From the NCBI GenBank assembly GCA_965659005.1, contig CBFHVG010000020.1:1-17268 (forward strand): a stretch of DNA of 17,268 nucleotides. The letters run 5' to 3'. The DNA is from CAYPTY01 sp965659005 (GTDB lineage Bacteria; Bacteroidota; Rhodothermia; Balneolales; Balneolaceae). Positions 1-7,546 of the stretch are shown piece by piece. Under the pieces are notes generated by a model that made no database searches, had not been told where the DNA came from, and saw only the letters and a program-made list of their open reading frames with translations. A program made the translations under genes and the position numbers. How positions within the stretch are numbered: the stretch's first letter is position 1; each line of letters starts with the position of its first letter.

Positions 1-1572
1 ATTTTTAATGAACTCATCACTTGTGGTTATCCACCCATGGATCTACTGGAGAGGAAGGATTTTCTTGAGGCTATTTATGAAGCCAATAATGAAATCTTAA
101 CCAGAACCCATGGTATTACTATCATTTATGGCACTGTAAAATCAAATCCCTCAAGTGTCGGCAGAAAAATATTTAATTCGGCAATTGTAGCTAGAGATGG
201 TATTGAAATAGCTCAGATCAACAAAACATTGCTCCCAACCTATGATATTTTTGATGACCTGCGATATTTTGAACCAAATAATGAATTTCAGTTAGTAGAC
301 TTAAATGGAATCAAATTTGGGATATCCATTTGTGAAGACATCTGGTATAACGACAATGAAATTCAATACCATAATTATGATGTAAACCCAATCGAAAAGC
401 TGTGTGAGCTGGGTGCAGAGCTGATTGTTAATGTATCTGCTTCTCCATATTCAAAAACCAAAACTGAGAGTAGAAGTCATATGCTTTGCTCTCATTCAAA
501 GGAATTCGGTAAATCAGTGCTCTATGTAAATCAAGTTGGAGCTAATACCGAAATCATTTTTGATGGTGACTCACTTGCAACCGACTCAAATGGCGAGATT
601 ATAGCAAGAGCTCCAATATTTGAAGAAGCAAACCTTGATCTGTTCTTCGATGGACATCTAAAAGCTATGCATGAAAATGCTGTTACTCATCAACTGAAAA
701 AAGAAGAGCAATTATTTAAGTCACTCGTTTTCGGATTAAGAGAGTATTTGGCTAAGACAAAATTAACTTCCGATGTTCTATTAGGCTTAAGTGGCGGAAT
801 TGATTCGGCACTTGTTTCTGTGATAGCTGCCGAAGCTATGGGACCCAAACATGTACATGCTTTCACCATGCCATCAGAGTTTTCTTCAGAGGGAAGTGTG
901 AATGACTCTGTGCAACTTGCGAAAAACCTTGGTATCAATATAGATGAAATCAGTATTCGTGAGATTTATGATCAGTTTATTGAGAAATTGAACCCGGTTT
1001 TCGAAGGAACAGATTTTGGTGTAGCGGAGGAGAATATTCAAAGCAGAATTCGTGGCTCTATTCTAATGGCTATCTCAAATAAATTCGGATATATGTTGCT
1101 CAATACAGGTAATAAATCTGAATACGCAGTTGGCTATTGCACCCTTTATGGAGACATGAATGGTGGTTTAGCTTTACTTTCTGATGTTTACAAAACAGAA
1201 GTTTATGATATCTGTAGATGGCTCAACGATGAATATTACAAGCAGGAAATAATACCGCAATCAATTATTGATAAAGCACCTTCTGCCGAACTTCGCCCAG
1301 ATCAGAAAGATTCTGACAGTCTTCCTGAATATGATATACTTGATAAAATCCTATTCCATTACATTGAGGAACAATATTCTAGGGAACAAATCGTCAATCT
1401 TGGGATAGATGAAGATATCACAGACAAGGTAATCCGAATGGTGGATTACAATGAGCACAAACGCTTTCAAGCTGCTCCAGGCTTGAGAGTTAGTTCAAAA
1501 GCATTTGGTAGTGGAAGAAGATGGCCAATTGTCCAGGGTTGGACTCGGCAGGATATAAAGTCCCTGACTTAA
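1..1572 (+). CDS. nadE: Glutamine-dependent NAD+ synthetase, 5'-truncated by the window edge
   Basis: It catalyses the last step of NAD+ synthesis: ATP-dependent amidation of nicotinic acid adenine dinucleotide, using ammonia released from glutamine. The reading frame is open from base 1 (IFNELITCGYPP), so the first ATG at 37 is internal and about 30 N-terminal residues lie outside the window. The N-terminal nitrilase-type glutaminase domain shows its full catalytic triad: Glu at 10-12, Lys at 223-225 (QINKTLLP) and Cys at 331-333 (SICEDIWY). The C-terminal synthetase domain carries the ATP-pyrophosphatase P-loop SGGIDS (790-807) and the LLNTGNKSE segment near 1096-1122. About 523 residues are visible, which fits the roughly 550-residue two-domain bacterial form rather than the short ammonia-dependent form. 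The stop is TAA. A 103-base gap to the next gene with no convincing terminator leaves it open whether the two share a transcript. Confidence 0.95.
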   Translation: MFNELITCGYPPMDLLERKDFLEAIYEANNEILTRTHGITIIYGTVKSNPSSVGRKIFNSAIVARDGIEIAQINKTLLPTYDIFDDLRYFEPNNEFQLVDLNGIKFGISICEDIWYNDNEIQYHNYDVNPIEKLCELGAELIVNVSASPYSKTKTESRSHMLCSHSKEFGKSVLYVNQVGANTEIIFDGDSLATDSNGEIIARAPIFEEANLDLFFDGHLKAMHENAVTHQLKKEEQLFKSLVFGLREYLAKTKLTSDVLLGLSGGIDSALVSVIAAEAMGPKHVHAFTMPSEFSSEGSVNDSVQLAKNLGINIDEISIREIYDQFIEKLNPVFEGTDFGVAEENIQSRIRGSILMAISNKFGYMLLNTGNKSEYAVGYCTLYGDMNGGLALLSDVYKTEVYDICRWLNDEYYKQEIIPQSIIDKAPSAELRPDQKDSDSLPEYDILDKILFHYIEEQYSREQIVNLGIDEDITDKVIRMVDYNEHKRFQAAPGLRVSSKAFGSGRRWPIVQGWTRQDIKSLT

Positions 1573-1675
1573 ACTTTTTGACAATTTTTCGTCAGATAAT
1601 CCATTTATTGCTAATCATGCTTTTTTACAATTTAAATGTTTAATTTTCTTCGATCACAATATAAAATCAGGCTAC

Positions 1676-3679
1676 ATGCTCCTTAGGCTATTATCATCTT
1701 CATTATTCGTTGTACTATTTCTATCTCAGTTAACTTTTGCTCAGGACTCCACTGATGCTTCAAAATTAGACCGTCAAGATATACCGGTTCGTTTGCTTGA
1801 GGTAGAGGATCCTTTTCAGAGTCAAAGTAACAAAGCCAGTTCCCAGAGTTTTGCGCCTAATGTAAACCTGGCAGAACTTGATGAATTCGAAAAAGAAATT
1901 TTAGCTAGTCTGGCAGATGTTTATGAATTGCAGGTGAAAGCCCTTGATTCTCAGGCAAAAGGCGATGCGGTAGCTACTGAAGGTTTTATTCTTCAGTCTT
2001 TTGATTCGATTAGAGAATTATTGGACCTATACCCTGAGATTCAGAATAATAGAAGGTTTACAGAGCTCTACAGAACTGTTTTGGCAGAGTACGAAGAGTT
2101 TTATGGAATAAATGAACCGGTGAATAAAGCAATTGGTGAGGTGTTTGCAATTCGTGAAGAACTCATCATTGATGATAATGACGAGATCAAAGATGTCAAA
2201 CTCCCGGCATCTATTCAGAATTCGAAAACATCTGTTCCACTAATTCAGAATAATCAAGTGAACAGACACCTGATGTATTACACAATCAAGAGACCTGAAG
2301 TAATGGAAACCTGGCTTCAGCGTTATGAGAAATACCAGCCAATGATGGAGCGTATTTTCAAAGAAGAAGGGGCTCCTCAGGAATTGGTTTATTTGTCATT
2401 CATTGAATCCGGACTTCAGCCAACAGCCAGAAGTTGGGCTGCTGCAGTAGGTTTATGGCAGTTTATTCGTGCAACTGGGTCTGTTTATGGATTGGAAATC
2501 AACTGGTGGGTTGATGAGCGCCGTGATCCTGAGAAAGCTACCAGAGCTGCAGCACGACACCTAAGAGATTTATATGGTATTTGGGGTGATTGGCACCTTG
2601 CTTTGGCAAATTACAATATTAGTCCTCGAGGTTTAAACAGAGCCATAAGATCAGCAGGCGGTAAAAAAGACTATTGGGTAGCTTATCCATACCTGCCAAG
2701 AGAAACCAGAGGATATGTACCTGGTTATATTGCAACAACTATGATTGCAATGAACCCGGAAGAATTTGGATTCCAACGTAATTATGGTGGTGAGGCATGG
2801 CAATATGATGTCTACGAAGTTGATGGCTTAGTGCCTTTGGAAACTCTTGCCAAAGCTTTGAATATTACTACGAAGGAGCTGAAGGACTTAAACCCCGAGT
2901 TACTCAGATGGGCAACTCCTCCGGGAAATAAGTACCCACTTAAAATCCCTGCTGGTTCTAAAGAGCAATTTGCAACTGCTTACGAAAAAATTGAGAAAGA
3001 AGAACTTGTACAAGACATAACATTTCACACTGTAAAAAGGGGTGAGAGTCTAGGTAAAATTGCCCATTCCTATGGAACTACAGTGCAAGGAATTTATGCC
3101 AGTAATGAAAATCTAGGAAAGTTTATCTACCCGGGTCAGCGACTAGCAATTCCTTTACCACCGGCAAGTAAAGAAAAACTGTCTGCGAACCGACCAAGTA
3201 ATCAGAATAATTCAGTTCCAACAAGAAGAGCTTCCACATATTCAGCTCCTAGTAACTCTGCAAAGCTTACGTATAAGGTTAAAACGGGTGATACAATTGG
3301 GCATATTGCTGAATGGTATGATGTTAGAGCCTGGCAATTGAGAACCTGGAATGGCAGCGGTAATACGATTCGAGTTGGTCAGAATATGACTGTATATGTT
3401 CCGAAGAACCTTCAGAATTACTATGAAAGCATTAACGATCTGTCTTTCAGAGAGAAACAGAATCTTGAGAAAAGACAAAAAGCTGGAGAAAACATAACCG
3501 CAGTTTCAAAAACTGAGAACACTGGTGATTATGTTACCTATACAGTTAAAAAGAATGACACTTTAGGTGAGATTGCTGAGAGTTTTGGCGTTCCTGTTAG
3601 TCAAATAAGAAGTTTGAATAATATTAAGGGCTCAAAAATATATGCAGGACAAAAACTGAAAATCACTTCAAGCAAATAA
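1676..3679 (+). CDS. Secreted LysM-containing lytic transglycosylase (MltD-like)
   Basis: This is a predicted periplasmic muramidase-type enzyme that cleaves peptidoglycan glycan strands and leaves 1,6-anhydro ends. The 667-residue product starts with a signal peptide (residues 1-22, cleaved after LTFA). It has no lipobox cysteine, unlike E. coli MltD, so it is probably soluble rather than a lipoprotein. After about 170 residues without a recognisable domain comes the transglycosylase (SLT) domain, roughly 215-345, with catalytic Glu244 in FIESGL, then AAVGLWQF and LALANYNISP motifs. A degenerate LysM-like segment at about 383-425 precedes three clear LysM repeats (450-493, 533-576, 621-664) that should bind glycan. 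The ATG at 1676 is chosen because it opens the signal peptide; no good Shine-Dalgarno sequence is visible. Only 2 bases separate its stop from the downstream S41 protease start, suggesting coupled expression. Confidence 0.93.
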   Translation: MLLRLLSSSLFVVLFLSQLTFAQDSTDASKLDRQDIPVRLLEVEDPFQSQSNKASSQSFAPNVNLAELDEFEKEILASLADVYELQVKALDSQAKGDAVATEGFILQSFDSIRELLDLYPEIQNNRRFTELYRTVLAEYEEFYGINEPVNKAIGEVFAIREELIIDDNDEIKDVKLPASIQNSKTSVPLIQNNQVNRHLMYYTIKRPEVMETWLQRYEKYQPMMERIFKEEGAPQELVYLSFIESGLQPTARSWAAAVGLWQFIRATGSVYGLEINWWVDERRDPEKATRAAARHLRDLYGIWGDWHLALANYNISPRGLNRAIRSAGGKKDYWVAYPYLPRETRGYVPGYIATTMIAMNPEEFGFQRNYGGEAWQYDVYEVDGLVPLETLAKALNITTKELKDLNPELLRWATPPGNKYPLKIPAGSKEQFATAYEKIEKEELVQDITFHTVKRGESLGKIAHSYGTTVQGIYASNENLGKFIYPGQRLAIPLPPASKEKLSANRPSNQNNSVPTRRASTYSAPSNSAKLTYKVKTGDTIGHIAEWYDVRAWQLRTWNGSGNTIRVGQNMTVYVPKNLQNYYESINDLSFREKQNLEKRQKAGENITAVSKTENTGDYVTYTVKKNDTLGEIAESFGVPVSQIRSLNNIKGSKIYAGQKLKITSSK

Positions 3680-3681
3680 CA

Positions 3682-5322
3682 TTGTCCAGGTTTAAAATTA
3701 AGTATGTATTTATTCTCATTGGCATAACTGCTCTATTTGGGATAGGTGCATTTTTTCAGCAATCAGATATCTATTTCCTTATAAAAAAGAACTTCAGCAT
3801 TTTTTCTAAGGCTTATGAGAATGTTGCTATAGAATATGTAGATGAAGTAAATCCTGAGATTCTGATGAGAAATGGGTTGAATTCTATGCTGGAGACATTA
3901 GACCCATATACGGTTCTTTTTGATGAGGCTGATAATGAACAAGCTGAAATCATGAATCGCGGAAATTACGCAGGAGTAGGAATTGAGGCGGGTTTCAGAG
4001 ATGGTAAAATTGTAGTTATTGCCCCTATAGAAGGCGGGCCAGCAGAACGAGTTGGAATTCGGCCGGGTGATGAAATAATTGAAGTTGATGGTGTTTCAAC
4101 ATCAGAATTAACACCTGAAGAGGCTCAATTCTTAACCCTTGGAGAAGAAGGGTCGTCGATTATATTAAAAATCATGCGGTTTGGTTCAGACCAGGTTTTT
4201 GAATTTGAATTACTTCGCGAAAGAATTGAGGTTTCAAACCTTGGTTATACCAGTCTTATTGGTGAAAACAATCTGGTTGGCTACATCAAGTTAAATCAGT
4301 TTGGTTTGAGGTCTGGAGATGAAATCAGAACCGAACTGGATAAATTTATTGATGCAGGAGCAGAAGGTTTAATCCTGGATTTAAGAGATAATCCTGGTGG
4401 AATTCTACAGGAAGCAGTAAGAATAGTCGATAAATTTATTGAACCGGGTGTTACGGTTGTAGAGACGAGGGGTCGCCTTGCTGAGTACAATGAGGTTTAT
4501 TCAACTCAAGAACCCATACTCTTCGATAAACCGATAGTTGTCTTGATGAGTACCGGTTCAGCTTCTGCTTCCGAAGTTGTTGCAGGTGCTTTACAAGATC
4601 TGGATAGAGCAGTTGTTTTGGGAGAACAGAGTTTTGGGAAAGGACTGGTCCAAGGGGTTAAGGCCTTACCCTACAATACATCTTTAAAAATCACCATTTC
4701 CAGATACTATACCCCTAGTGGAAGATCTATACAGTCACTTCAGTATATGCACTCTTCTAAGTCTACCCCAGTTACAAAAGCAGATTCCTTATTGAGAACA
4801 TATAGAACTAAAAATGGAAGAGCAGTAATAGAGGGGAGAGGAATTATTCCGGATGTTGAAATCCTAGAAGATGAATTAAGCCTGCTCCAATTGAGTTTGC
4901 TTCAAAAGGGAGCATATTTTGACTTTGCTACCCGATTTATGTCAGAGAATGATGAATTCAATGAGACTGAGCTTCCTAACCAGGTTTATGTAGACTTCCT
5001 GAATTATTTGAATGAAATTGAATTCGATTACGAAACACCTTCAGATATAGCACTAGAGAAAATTGAAGGAGATCTTGCAGCTTCGAAGTTAAAAGAAGAT
5101 GGTCTTAAGGCGCTTAAAACATCCATATTACAGCAAAAATCTAGACAAATAGATTTAGAAAAAGAGTTGATTATCAAAACCTTATATGAGGAATTGGTTT
5201 ACAGATATAAAGGCCAGAATGCCAGACTAGAACAATCGCTAAGTACAGACAATCAGGTCCTAGAAGCTTTAAAACTCATAAATACCCCAGATCAAATTGA
5301 AAGTATTTTATCAGGAAATTGA
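3682..5322 (+). CDS. S41 family C-terminal processing peptidase
   Basis: This is a membrane-anchored serine protease of the CtpA/Prc family, which trims or degrades periplasmic proteins from their C-termini. The 546-residue product has an N-terminal hydrophobic anchor (about 7-25), a PDZ domain (about 92-166, with NYAGVGIEAG and VGIRPGDEI) and the S41 catalytic core (about 195-352). By alignment to E. coli Prc (Ser430/Lys455), the nucleophile is Ser295 in STGSASASE and the general base is Lys320 in QSFGKGLVQ; the 25-residue spacing is identical. About 150 charged, probably helical C-terminal residues have no assigned domain. The start must be TTG at 3682: it is 2 bases after the preceding stop, it opens the membrane anchor, and the next in-frame ATG lies well inside the protein. 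No Shine-Dalgarno is visible. Its substrate is unknown; the neighbouring lytic transglycosylase is a reasonable candidate. Confidence 0.93.
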   Translation: MSRFKIKYVFILIGITALFGIGAFFQQSDIYFLIKKNFSIFSKAYENVAIEYVDEVNPEILMRNGLNSMLETLDPYTVLFDEADNEQAEIMNRGNYAGVGIEAGFRDGKIVVIAPIEGGPAERVGIRPGDEIIEVDGVSTSELTPEEAQFLTLGEEGSSIILKIMRFGSDQVFEFELLRERIEVSNLGYTSLIGENNLVGYIKLNQFGLRSGDEIRTELDKFIDAGAEGLILDLRDNPGGILQEAVRIVDKFIEPGVTVVETRGRLAEYNEVYSTQEPILFDKPIVVLMSTGSASASEVVAGALQDLDRAVVLGEQSFGKGLVQGVKALPYNTSLKITISRYYTPSGRSIQSLQYMHSSKSTPVTKADSLLRTYRTKNGRAVIEGRGIIPDVEILEDELSLLQLSLLQKGAYFDFATRFMSENDEFNETELPNQVYVDFLNYLNEIEFDYETPSDIALEKIEGDLAASKLKEDGLKALKTSILQQKSRQIDLEKELIIKTLYEELVYRYKGQNARLEQSLSTDNQVLEALKLINTPDQIESILSGN

Positions 5323-6173
5323 TGAGTAGAGCTAAATGTGATTTACATTTACATACCACTTGTTCTGATGGCAAAGTAGAGCCATCAAGATTGGTTGAGA
5401 TGGCAAAAGATCTGGGGCTCTCTACAATCGCAATCACAGATCATGATACGTTTAAAGCCTTTAAAGAGGCAAAGCCAAAAGCCGATGAACTCGATATCGA
5501 TCTAATCCCGGGAATTGAAGTGACTACTTCATTCAAAGAAAGAGAATGTCATTTGCTGGGTTATAATTTCGATGTTGAAAATGATGAAATGAATGATCTC
5601 ATGATCAATCAGCGAAGAATTCGTAAAAAGCGGATTAAAAGAATTACGGATAAAGTCGCAAAAATGGGCATTGATGTTTCATATGATGAGGTTAGTGCAG
5701 AGGCTAACTCAGCAAATTTAGGCAGGCCACATATTGCTCAGGTTATGGTAAATAAAGGATATGTGACTTCAATTTCAGAAGCCTTCATTCGCTATCTGTC
5801 AAATGATAAGCTTAAAGAAATGAAGTCAGATTATCTCGATTTAAAAGATGCCATTGCTCTACTGAAAAATGCTGGAGGAGCTGCAATTCTAGCACACCCT
5901 GGTATACTGTATACTACTGAGGAGATTGAGGAAATTATCAAATTAGGTATTGATGGGCTTGAGTGCATTCACCCATCACATAATTATCAGCTGCAGAAAA
6001 AATATGATGAAATCTGTGATAAAAACTTACTTTTGAAATCAGGTGGTAGTGATTTTCATGGAACTGATAGAGACATGAGAAAACATTTTGGAACAGTCAC
6101 CATTTCAGAAAAGTATGTAAATAAGCTGAAAAGACTGACTGAACAACGTAAAGCATTAATAGGAATAGCATGA
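5322..6173 (+). CDS. PHP-domain metal-dependent phosphoesterase (TrpH/RNase AM-like)
   Basis: The PHP family member resembles E. coli YciV/RNase AM (TrpH), which hydrolyses 3',5'-nucleoside bisphosphates and trims the 5' ends of RNAs. I infer the same cytoplasmic activity without proof. In the 283-residue product the trinuclear metal-site motifs are all present: HLHTTCSDG (His9, His11, Asp16), ITDHDT (Asp40, His41), PGIEVT (Glu66), His77, LAHPG (His192) and GGSDFHG (Asp244, His246). The GRPHIA motif of the inserted helical domain is at 135-140. I place the start at ATG 5322, giving a TGATG overlap of 1 bp with the upstream stop and an AGGA about 8 bases upstream; an in-frame TTG at 5319 would add one residue. 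It overlaps ribH by 4 bp, so translation is probably coupled. No link between this activity and riboflavin synthesis is evident. Confidence 0.88.
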   Translation: MSRAKCDLHLHTTCSDGKVEPSRLVEMAKDLGLSTIAITDHDTFKAFKEAKPKADELDIDLIPGIEVTTSFKERECHLLGYNFDVENDEMNDLMINQRRIRKKRIKRITDKVAKMGIDVSYDEVSAEANSANLGRPHIAQVMVNKGYVTSISEAFIRYLSNDKLKEMKSDYLDLKDAIALLKNAGGAAILAHPGILYTTEEIEEIIKLGIDGLECIHPSHNYQLQKKYDEICDKNLLLKSGGSDFHGTDRDMRKHFGTVTISEKYVNKLKRLTEQRKALIGIA

Positions 6174-6625
6174 TAGAAGGAAAAGCCGAAGAATTTAAAG
6201 GTAAGGTTGGTATTGTTGTAGCTCGATGGAACTCAATGATTACAAATGCTCTATTAGAAGGAGCAATGAAGGCTTTAAGGGGGCAGGGCTTAAAAGATGA
6301 TCAGATAACAGTTGTAAAATGTCCTGGCGCCTTTGAAATTCCGCTTACATCAAAACTCCTCATTTCCAGAGATGATATTGAAGGTGTTTTAACATTGGGA
6401 GCAGTGATAAGAGGAGATACACCTCATTTTGATTATGTATGTAATGCCGTTACCGATGGTGTGCTAGAACTCAATTTAGATTTTTCAAAACCGATAATTT
6501 TTGGAGTTTTAACTACAGATGATGTAAAACAGGCACAGGAAAGAGCCGGTGAAAAAGGCAATAAAGGGGCAGAAGGAGCTTTGGCTTTACTGGAGATGAT
6601 TTCAATAAAGAAACAAATATCCTGA
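6170..6625 (+). CDS. ribH: 6,7-dimethyl-8-ribityllumazine synthase
   Basis: It performs the penultimate step of riboflavin synthesis, condensing 5-amino-6-ribitylamino-uracil with 3,4-dihydroxy-2-butanone 4-phosphate. The 151-residue product has normal length for the family and no extensions. Recognisable family motifs are ARWNSMIT (18-25), the CPGAFEIP substrate loop (51-58), GAVIRGDTPHFDYV (77-90) with proposed catalytic His86, and the C-terminal ERAGEKGNKG stretch (124-133). The ATG overlaps the PHP gene stop by 4 bp (ATGA) and has AGGA 6 bases upstream, a good ribosome binding site inside the preceding gene. The other riboflavin genes are not in the window and no FMN riboswitch is visible, so it appears detached from a rib operon. 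The product should assemble as a pentamer or an icosahedral 60-mer, as is known for the family. Confidence 0.97.
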   Translation: MIEGKAEEFKGKVGIVVARWNSMITNALLEGAMKALRGQGLKDDQITVVKCPGAFEIPLTSKLLISRDDIEGVLTLGAVIRGDTPHFDYVCNAVTDGVLELNLDFSKPIIFGVLTTDDVKQAQERAGEKGNKGAEGALALLEMISIKKQIS

Positions 6626-6638
6626 GGACTATTATTTA

Positions 6639-6693
6639 ATTGAAATAACAGCACAGAATACCTTATTTTGTCAAATTAGCGCTGTTATTCAAT
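6639..6693 (+). promoter_or_regulatory. Long imperfect hairpin in the leader immediately upstream of uppS
   Basis: Bases 6639-6652 pair with 6681-6693, giving 13 base pairs with a single bulged A at 6643; the core is ATAACAGC against GCTGTTAT. Inside it, 6653-6660 pairs with 6664-6671 (8 pairs, one G-U, loop CCT at 6661-6663), leaving a 9-base bulge at 6672-6680. The structure ends six bases before the TTG start of uppS and occupies the place where a ribosome binding site would be. No run of T follows, so a simple intrinsic terminator is unlikely. A translational control element, an RNA processing site or a stability element between ribH and uppS is possible. The pairing is read directly from sequence; the function is inference. 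Confidence 0.45.
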
Positions 6694-6699
6694 ACTGAT

Positions 6700-7515
6700 T
6701 TGGAAGAACTCTCAATAACAAATAAAACTCAAACCCACGCTGACAAAGACAAGCAACAAAACCTTGTCGAGGTCGGTCAAATTCCGCAACATATTGCTAT
6801 CATTATGGATGGCAATGGCAGGTGGGCTAAGAGTAAGGGAAACATTAGGTTATTCGGCCACAAGGCTGGCGTAGACTCCGTCAGAGATATTACAGAAGCA
6901 TGTGCACAATTAGGTGTTAAGTATTTAACACTCTATGCTTTTTCCACTGAAAACTGGGATAGACCTACGCATGAAGTTAAAGGTTTAATGCGCATACTTG
7001 TTTCAGCATTGAGAAAGGAAGCAGAGAACCTGCACAAGAATGATGTACGACTTGCGACAATTGGACAATTAGAGCGTTTTCCAAAAGATTGTCAGCAGGA
7101 ATTGAAAGAAGCCATTGAGCTAACTAAGGATAACAATCGACTTCAACTTTGTTTGGCACTCAGTTACTCAGGTAGATGGGATATCACCGAAGCTGTAAAG
7201 AAAATTAGTACTCAAGTTCAACAGGGTGAAGTTGAACCTGAACAGATTGATGATGCCTTGATTTCGAAACATCTTTCAACTGGAGACATTCCTGATCCTG
7301 ACTTAATTATCAGAACAAGTGGTGAATATCGTATTAGTAACTTCTTGTTATGGCAACTGGCTTATTCAGAATTGTACATTACAGAAACATATTGGCCTGA
7401 ATTTAGACGTGACGAATTATATCAGGCTATTGCTTCCTATCAGAAAAGAGACCGGCGCTTTGGAAAAATTAATTCATCAACAGACCAAAACCATGTTCAG
7501 CCACGTTTGAGTTGA
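6700..7515 (+). CDS. uppS: Isoprenyl transferase, probable (di-trans,poly-cis) undecaprenyl diphosphate synthase
   Basis: It elongates farnesyl diphosphate with isopentenyl diphosphates to make undecaprenyl diphosphate, the carrier lipid for peptidoglycan and other surface polymers. The 271-residue product carries the cis-prenyltransferase signature IAIIMDGNGRWA with catalytic Asp37, then AFSTENWDRP (80-89), and the substrate-binding stretch from DLIIRTSGE (201-209) through ISNFLLWQLAYSELY to WPEF near 232-235. TTG at 6700 is the only plausible start: the next in-frame Met is Met36 inside the catalytic motif, so starting there would destroy the enzyme. No Shine-Dalgarno sequence is seen; a hairpin ends six bases upstream. 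The first 25 residues are polar and poorly conserved in style. It lies 31 bases upstream of bamA, the arrangement common in Gram-negative bacteria. Confidence 0.95.
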   Translation: MEELSITNKTQTHADKDKQQNLVEVGQIPQHIAIIMDGNGRWAKSKGNIRLFGHKAGVDSVRDITEACAQLGVKYLTLYAFSTENWDRPTHEVKGLMRILVSALRKEAENLHKNDVRLATIGQLERFPKDCQQELKEAIELTKDNNRLQLCLALSYSGRWDITEAVKKISTQVQQGEVEPEQIDDALISKHLSTGDIPDPDLIIRTSGEYRISNFLLWQLAYSELYITETYWPEFRRDELYQAIASYQKRDRRFGKINSSTDQNHVQPRLS

Positions 7516-7546
7516 AGCTAAATCAAATAAGGGTACCTCAAACATT

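Noticed and set aside
37..1572. nadE starting at the ATG at position 37
   Set aside because: The frame is open to base 1, and upstream codons encode the conserved glutaminase segment including the catalytic Glu (10-12), so this ATG is internal and the gene is cut by the window edge.
1564..1595. CTGAC...GTCAG inverted repeat at the end of nadE as a terminator
   Set aside because: It is only five base pairs across a 22-base loop and has no T run after it.
1578..1665. TTGACA (1578-1583) and TATAAA (1660-1665) as a promoter for the transglycosylase operon
   Set aside because: They are far apart; GATAAT at 1595-1600 is only 11 bases from TTGACA, and TATAAA has no matching -35 and lies about 10 bases from the start codon. 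A promoter may exist in this gap but cannot be assigned.
7319..7510. Small open frame overlapping the 3' end of uppS in another frame
   Set aside because: It lies wholly inside a well-supported gene, has no recognisable protein features, and is best explained as a shadow frame.
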